Assembly (NCBI GenBank): GCA_009702945.1
Contig: WLGZ01000035.1
Coordinates: 1-7,846, forward strand
From: Actinomycetota bacterium
GTDB taxonomy: Bacteria; Actinomycetota; Actinomycetes; S36-B12; UBA5976
DNA: 7,846 nt
Direction: 5' to 3'
Shown: positions 5,463 to 7,846 of the stretch, piece after piece
Layout of the letters: each line of letters starts with the position of its first letter
Position numbering within the stretch: the stretch's first letter is position 1
Position numbers and translations under genes: made by a program
The notes under the pieces: generated by a model
Told to the model about the DNA's origin: nothing
The model's input: only the letters and a program-made list of their open reading frames with translations
The model's database searches: none

Positions 5463-6389
5463 ATGAAAAATTCATTCGCATACTTAGGTCCCAAGGGGAC
5501 CTTTACTGAGGCTGCGTTTTTGCAAATGCCGATTGCTCAGGGTGCAGAACTAATTCCAGCCGAGTCAGTTCGCGAGGCGCTAAACCTGGTGCGTTCTGGA
5601 AAAGTCTTTGGCGCCCTAGTTCCAATTGAAAATTCCGTTGAAGGTTCAGTTGCAACGACTCTGGATGAACTTGGACATGGCGACTCATTAGAAATCATTG
5701 ACGAAATCGCGATCCCGGTGGAATTCGCATTGCTAGCAAAGCCTGGCGTTTCGATTTCTGACATAAAGAGAATTGCAACTCATCCGCATGCGCACGCGCA
5801 ATGTGTTGATTGGTTACACAAAAACATTCCTGGCGTTCACGTGCTTCCAGCAATGTCGACTGCAGCTGCAGCCGAAGAACTTTCAGTAGGCGCAAACTAC
5901 GATGCCGCAATTTGTTCAGTTGCAGCCGCAAAGCATTATGGCTTAGAAATTCTGGCGCAAGGAATTGGCGACAGCGACTCTGCTTGGACTCGATTTGTTT
6001 TAGTGAGTAAGCCAGGCCATGCCCAGCCATCAACTGGAAATGACAAAACAACTTTGTCTTTGTTCATGCATCGCAACCAACCTGGTGCATTGTTAAACAT
6101 TTTGACTGAGTTTGCAGTCCGTGGTGTTGACTTGTCACGTTTGGAATCTCGGCCAACAAAGCAGCAACTTGGTGACTACTTCTTCTCGCTAGATTGCGTG
6201 GGACACATTGATGATGAAAACCTTGGCGATGCGCTAATTGAACTTCGACGAATTTGTGCTGACGTTAAGTTCTTGGGCTCTTACCCAAGACATGACAACG
6301 CCAGTACCCACGGTGAAGTTATTGACGTTGCGAAATCAAATGTTGATCCACAGACGTGGTTAGAAAACTTACGTCAGCGAAAGAGTTAG
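5463..6389 (+). CDS. pheA: Prephenate dehydratase (monofunctional, with ACT domain)
   Basis: Converts prephenate to phenylpyruvate with loss of water and CO2, the committed step to phenylalanine in the cytoplasm. The 308-residue length fits the monofunctional actinobacterial type, with no chorismate mutase domain at the N-terminus. The catalytic domain spans about 1-185: YLGPKGTFTEAA (7-18), PIENSVEGSV (54-63), ATHPHAHAQC (105-114) and the TRF catalytic motif at 176-178. The regulatory ACT domain at about 196-275 carries NQPGAL (205-210) and ESRP (228-231), the motifs that bind phenylalanine in feedback-inhibited enzymes, then GDYFFSLDC (237-245). Allosteric inhibition by phenylalanine is therefore expected from family knowledge. 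A tail of about 30 residues follows. The ATG at 5463 has only a weak Shine-Dalgarno (TTGAG about 5 nt upstream). The gene ends in TAG, which overlaps the stop of the convergent HAD gene. Confidence 0.98.
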   Translation: MKNSFAYLGPKGTFTEAAFLQMPIAQGAELIPAESVREALNLVRSGKVFGALVPIENSVEGSVATTLDELGHGDSLEIIDEIAIPVEFALLAKPGVSISDIKRIATHPHAHAQCVDWLHKNIPGVHVLPAMSTAAAAEELSVGANYDAAICSVAAAKHYGLEILAQGIGDSDSAWTRFVLVSKPGHAQPSTGNDKTTLSLFMHRNQPGALLNILTEFAVRGVDLSRLESRPTKQQLGDYFFSLDCVGHIDDENLGDALIELRRICADVKFLGSYPRHDNASTHGEVIDVAKSNVDPQTWLENLRQRKS

Positions 6390-7198
6390 CCCGCAATAAT
6401 TCGATCGATAAACACTGCAACACCATGATCGTCATTTGATGGCAAGAACTCAGTTGCTACTTCTTTAACCCAATCGTGTGCGTTATCAACAGCTGCGCCG
6501 CGGCCAGCCCAAGCAATCATCGGAACATCGTTAGGCATGTCACCAACTGCTGCGATATCAGTAGCCGCCATTCCGTTGTTAGTTGCGTACTTTTCTAAAC
6601 CAGTTCCCTTGTTAACACCTAGCGCACTCATTTCAATCATCAGGTCAAGGAAGTTTGAGTGAGTCACATCAACAAGTCCATCTAGTGCACCTTGGGCTTC
6701 AATTAAGAATTGGTCAGCATTTTGTTGAATGCGATCACTTGGTCGAGCAAGTAACTTGATTACGATTTCAGTGCCAAACATGGTTTCAACATCCGTGGCC
6801 GGTGGCGTTGTCTTAACTTCCCAACGTGGTCGGTACTTGTCATCAACTAAAAAAGAAACGTCATGGCGATCAAGTTCAACAGCAAATGAAATGTCCGGAT
6901 CCAGCTCTTGCAAAATTCGGGCAGCCTTTAGCCCTGAATCACTGGTCATTAGATCGGCGTAAATAGTTTCCTGGGTCTTTAGATCCATCAGCAATGCGCC
7001 ATTGCAGACCAAGGCCAGACCTTCATGGCCAGTCATGTCTGGAATCTGTCGCATCCATCGGGATGGTCGTCCTGTTACGAACATGGTTTCCAGGCCGCTG
7101 GCATGAGCCCGAGCAATAGCAGCAACGTTTTCTGGGGAAACCGTGCCTCCAGTTTGCAGGAAGGTACCGTCTAGATCGCTGGCAATTAACCGCGTCAC
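6386..7198 (-). CDS. Cof-type HAD-superfamily (subclass IIB) phosphatase
   Basis: Magnesium-dependent phosphohydrolase of the Cof/YidA/YbiV group, which typically acts on sugar phosphates or other small phosphorylated metabolites; the substrate cannot be told from the sequence. Numbered from the GTG start (270 residues), motif I is DLDGTFL (8-14) with nucleophile Asp8 and acid/base Asp10. Motif II is VTGRPSRW (41-48) with Thr42. NGALL (66-70) follows, then a C2B-type cap at about 78-190. Motif III is Lys197 in VNKGTGL, and motif IV is GDMPNDVPMI (219-228) with Asp220 and Asp224. All catalytic residues are present. I chose GTG at 7198 because it gives MTRLIASDLDGT, the usual family N-terminus. 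A TTG at 7210 would add four residues and has AGGGAAG directly against it, too close for good spacing. Neither start has an ideal ribosome-binding site. The 3' end overlaps pheA by 4 bp, convergently. Confidence 0.93.
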   Translation of the reverse strand: MTRLIASDLDGTFLQTGGTVSPENVAAIARAHASGLETMFVTGRPSRWMRQIPDMTGHEGLALVCNGALLMDLKTQETIYADLMTSDSGLKAARILQELDPDISFAVELDRHDVSFLVDDKYRPRWEVKTTPPATDVETMFGTEIVIKLLARPSDRIQQNADQFLIEAQGALDGLVDVTHSNFLDLMIEMSALGVNKGTGLEKYATNNGMAATDIAAVGDMPNDVPMIAWAGRGAAVDNAHDWVKEVATEFLPSNDDHGVAVFIDRIIAG

Positions 7199-7243
7199 AA
7201 TCGTTACCAACTTCCCTGATATTTGACCTAGTCAGATGGGCCC

Positions 7244-7261
7244 AAAACTCGCTAGAGTTTT
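7244..7261. repeat. Perfect 7-bp inverted repeat upstream of trpB2
   Basis: AAAACTC, loop GCTA, then GAGTTTT. The element lies between the divergent HAD and trpB2 genes. On the plus strand its right arm contains TAGAGT (7253-7258), which fits the relaxed actinobacterial -10 pattern TAnnnT but has no good -35 at 17 bp. It may be an operator or part of the trpB2 promoter region. Only the symmetry is certain. Confidence 0.35.
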
Positions 7262-7267
7262 CAACTA

Positions 7268-7293
7268 CCCGTACCCCAACCCTACGGGCTTTT
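7268..7293 (+). terminator. Attenuator-like hairpin just before the trpB2 ribosome-binding site
   Basis: CCCGTA (7268-7273) and TACGGG (7283-7288) pair perfectly around the C-rich loop CCCCAACCC and are followed at once by CTTTT (7289-7293). The T run ends 3 nt before the AAAGGAG ribosome-binding site at 7297-7303. No gene ends on this strand just upstream, because the HAD gene diverges from here. A terminator-like structure at this place is therefore more likely a leader attenuator or an mRNA-stability element than a 3'-end signal. The stem is short, so termination strength is uncertain. Confidence 0.4.
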
Positions 7294-7307
7294 CATAAAG
7301 GAGCATC

Positions 7308-7846
7308 ATGGCCAAGATCAGCGACGAAGTTCGCACCCACAAATACACCTTGACCGAAGACGAGATGCCTACCCAGTGGTACAACATCGTTCCGGATCTG
7401 CCAGCGCCTCCTCCGCCAGCATTGCATCCAGGAACTCATCAGCCAGCTGGGCCAGAAGATTTCGCGCCACTATTCCCAATGGAATTGATCATGCAAGAAG
7501 TCAGCCAGGAGCGATACATCGATATCCCCGGTGGCGTTCTAGATGTTTATCGTCAATGGCGTCCAAGCCCGCTGTTCCGCGCACATCGTTTGGAAAAAGC
7601 ACTTGGCACACCTGCACGTATCTATTACAAGTACGAAGGTGTTTCACCAGCTGGTTCACACAAGCCAAACACTGCAGTTCCGCAGGCTTACTACAACGCA
7701 CAAGAAGGAATCAAGAAGCTTGTGACAGAAACTGGCGCAGGTCAGTGGGGAACCGCTCTTGCATTTGCTTGCGCGCTTTACGACATGGAATGTGAAGTAT
7801 TCCAAGTTGGTGCATCATTTGATGCCAAGCCATTCCGTAAGTTAAT
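7308..7846 (+). CDS. trpB: Tryptophan synthase beta chain, TrpB2 type (N-terminal part, cut by window edge)
   Basis: PLP enzyme that joins indole to a serine-derived aminoacrylate to make tryptophan. TrpB2 forms differ from the classical TrpB1 partner of TrpA, usually lie outside or apart from trpA, and several use O-phosphoserine. The first 179 codons are visible and the frame is still open at the edge. Features typical of TrpB2 are the N-terminal extension with WYNIVPDLP (24-32) and a proline-rich stretch (32-42), FPMELIMQEVSQERYIDIP (56-74), WRPSPLFRAHRLE (84-96), then YYKYEGVSPAGSHKPNTA (106-123) with the PLP-binding Lys119. TETGAGQWGTALAFAC (140-155) follows. The classical TrpB1 would carry GREDLNHTGAHK around the lysine, which is absent here. 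The ATG at 7308 has an AAAGGAG site 4 nt upstream, so the start is secure. No other trp gene is in the window. The C-terminal half, which closes the active site, is not visible. Confidence 0.95.
   Translation, partial: MAKISDEVRTHKYTLTEDEMPTQWYNIVPDLPAPPPPALHPGTHQPAGPEDFAPLFPMELIMQEVSQERYIDIPGGVLDVYRQWRPSPLFRAHRLEKALGTPARIYYKYEGVSPAGSHKPNTAVPQAYYNAQEGIKKLVTETGAGQWGTALAFACALYDMECEVFQVGASFDAKPFRKL

Noticed and set aside
5695..6051. 118-codon minus-strand frame inside pheA
   Set aside because: It overlaps the conserved prephenate dehydratase catalytic domain in antisense and its product shows no recognisable motif.
1..7846. Search for a defence system, mobile element, CRISPR array or secondary-metabolite cluster
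   Set aside because: All full-length genes are recognised housekeeping or envelope families with normal spacing; there are no transposase, integrase, repeat-spacer or tRNA-att patterns, so no new multi-gene system can be claimed.

Overview
The window looks like ordinary core chromosome of a moderate-GC actinobacterium; by eye the GC is a little under half. The gene content fits this: an actinobacterial-type K+-independent membrane pyrophosphatase beside topA, a LytR-CpsA-Psr (LCP) envelope protein with a paired-cysteine extracytoplasmic domain, a monofunctional prephenate dehydratase and a TrpB2-type tryptophan synthase beta chain. A GC this low for the phylum, together with compact intergenic spaces, suggests a streamlined aquatic lineage such as the freshwater acI group (Nanopelagicales). 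That placement is inference and was not tested by any search.

Layout, left to right. 1-183 (-) is the N-terminal end of DNA topoisomerase I, cut by the window edge. 184-403 is intergenic; it holds a perfect 18-bp palindrome just upstream of topA and a strong intrinsic terminator for the next gene. 404-2704 (-) is hppA, a proton-pumping pyrophosphatase. 2837-4102 (-) is an LCP-family cell-envelope ligase with a GTG start. 4103-4385 is a divergent intergenic region with several hairpins, possible overlapping promoters and one doubtful 38-codon ORF. 4386-5414 (+) is an Ldh2/malate-lactate dehydrogenase-like protein that lacks the usual active-site histidine. 5463-6389 (+) is pheA, with its own likely promoter. 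6386-7198 (-) is a Cof-type HAD phosphatase that overlaps pheA tail to tail by 4 bp. 7199-7307 is intergenic, with two hairpins, the second resembling a terminator just before the ribosome-binding site. 7308-7846 (+) is the start of trpB2, cut by the right edge.

The genes do not form one pathway. pheA and trpB2 both serve aromatic amino acid synthesis but are separate transcription units. HppA (PPi-driven proton pumping) and the LCP protein (attachment of anionic glycopolymers to peptidoglycan) act at the membrane. I found no mobile element, CRISPR array, tRNA, rRNA, defence system or convincing new multi-gene system. The points most worth a second look are the altered active site of the Ldh2-like protein, the complementarity between the hppA leader and its own terminator, the palindrome at topA, and the attenuator-like hairpin before trpB2.
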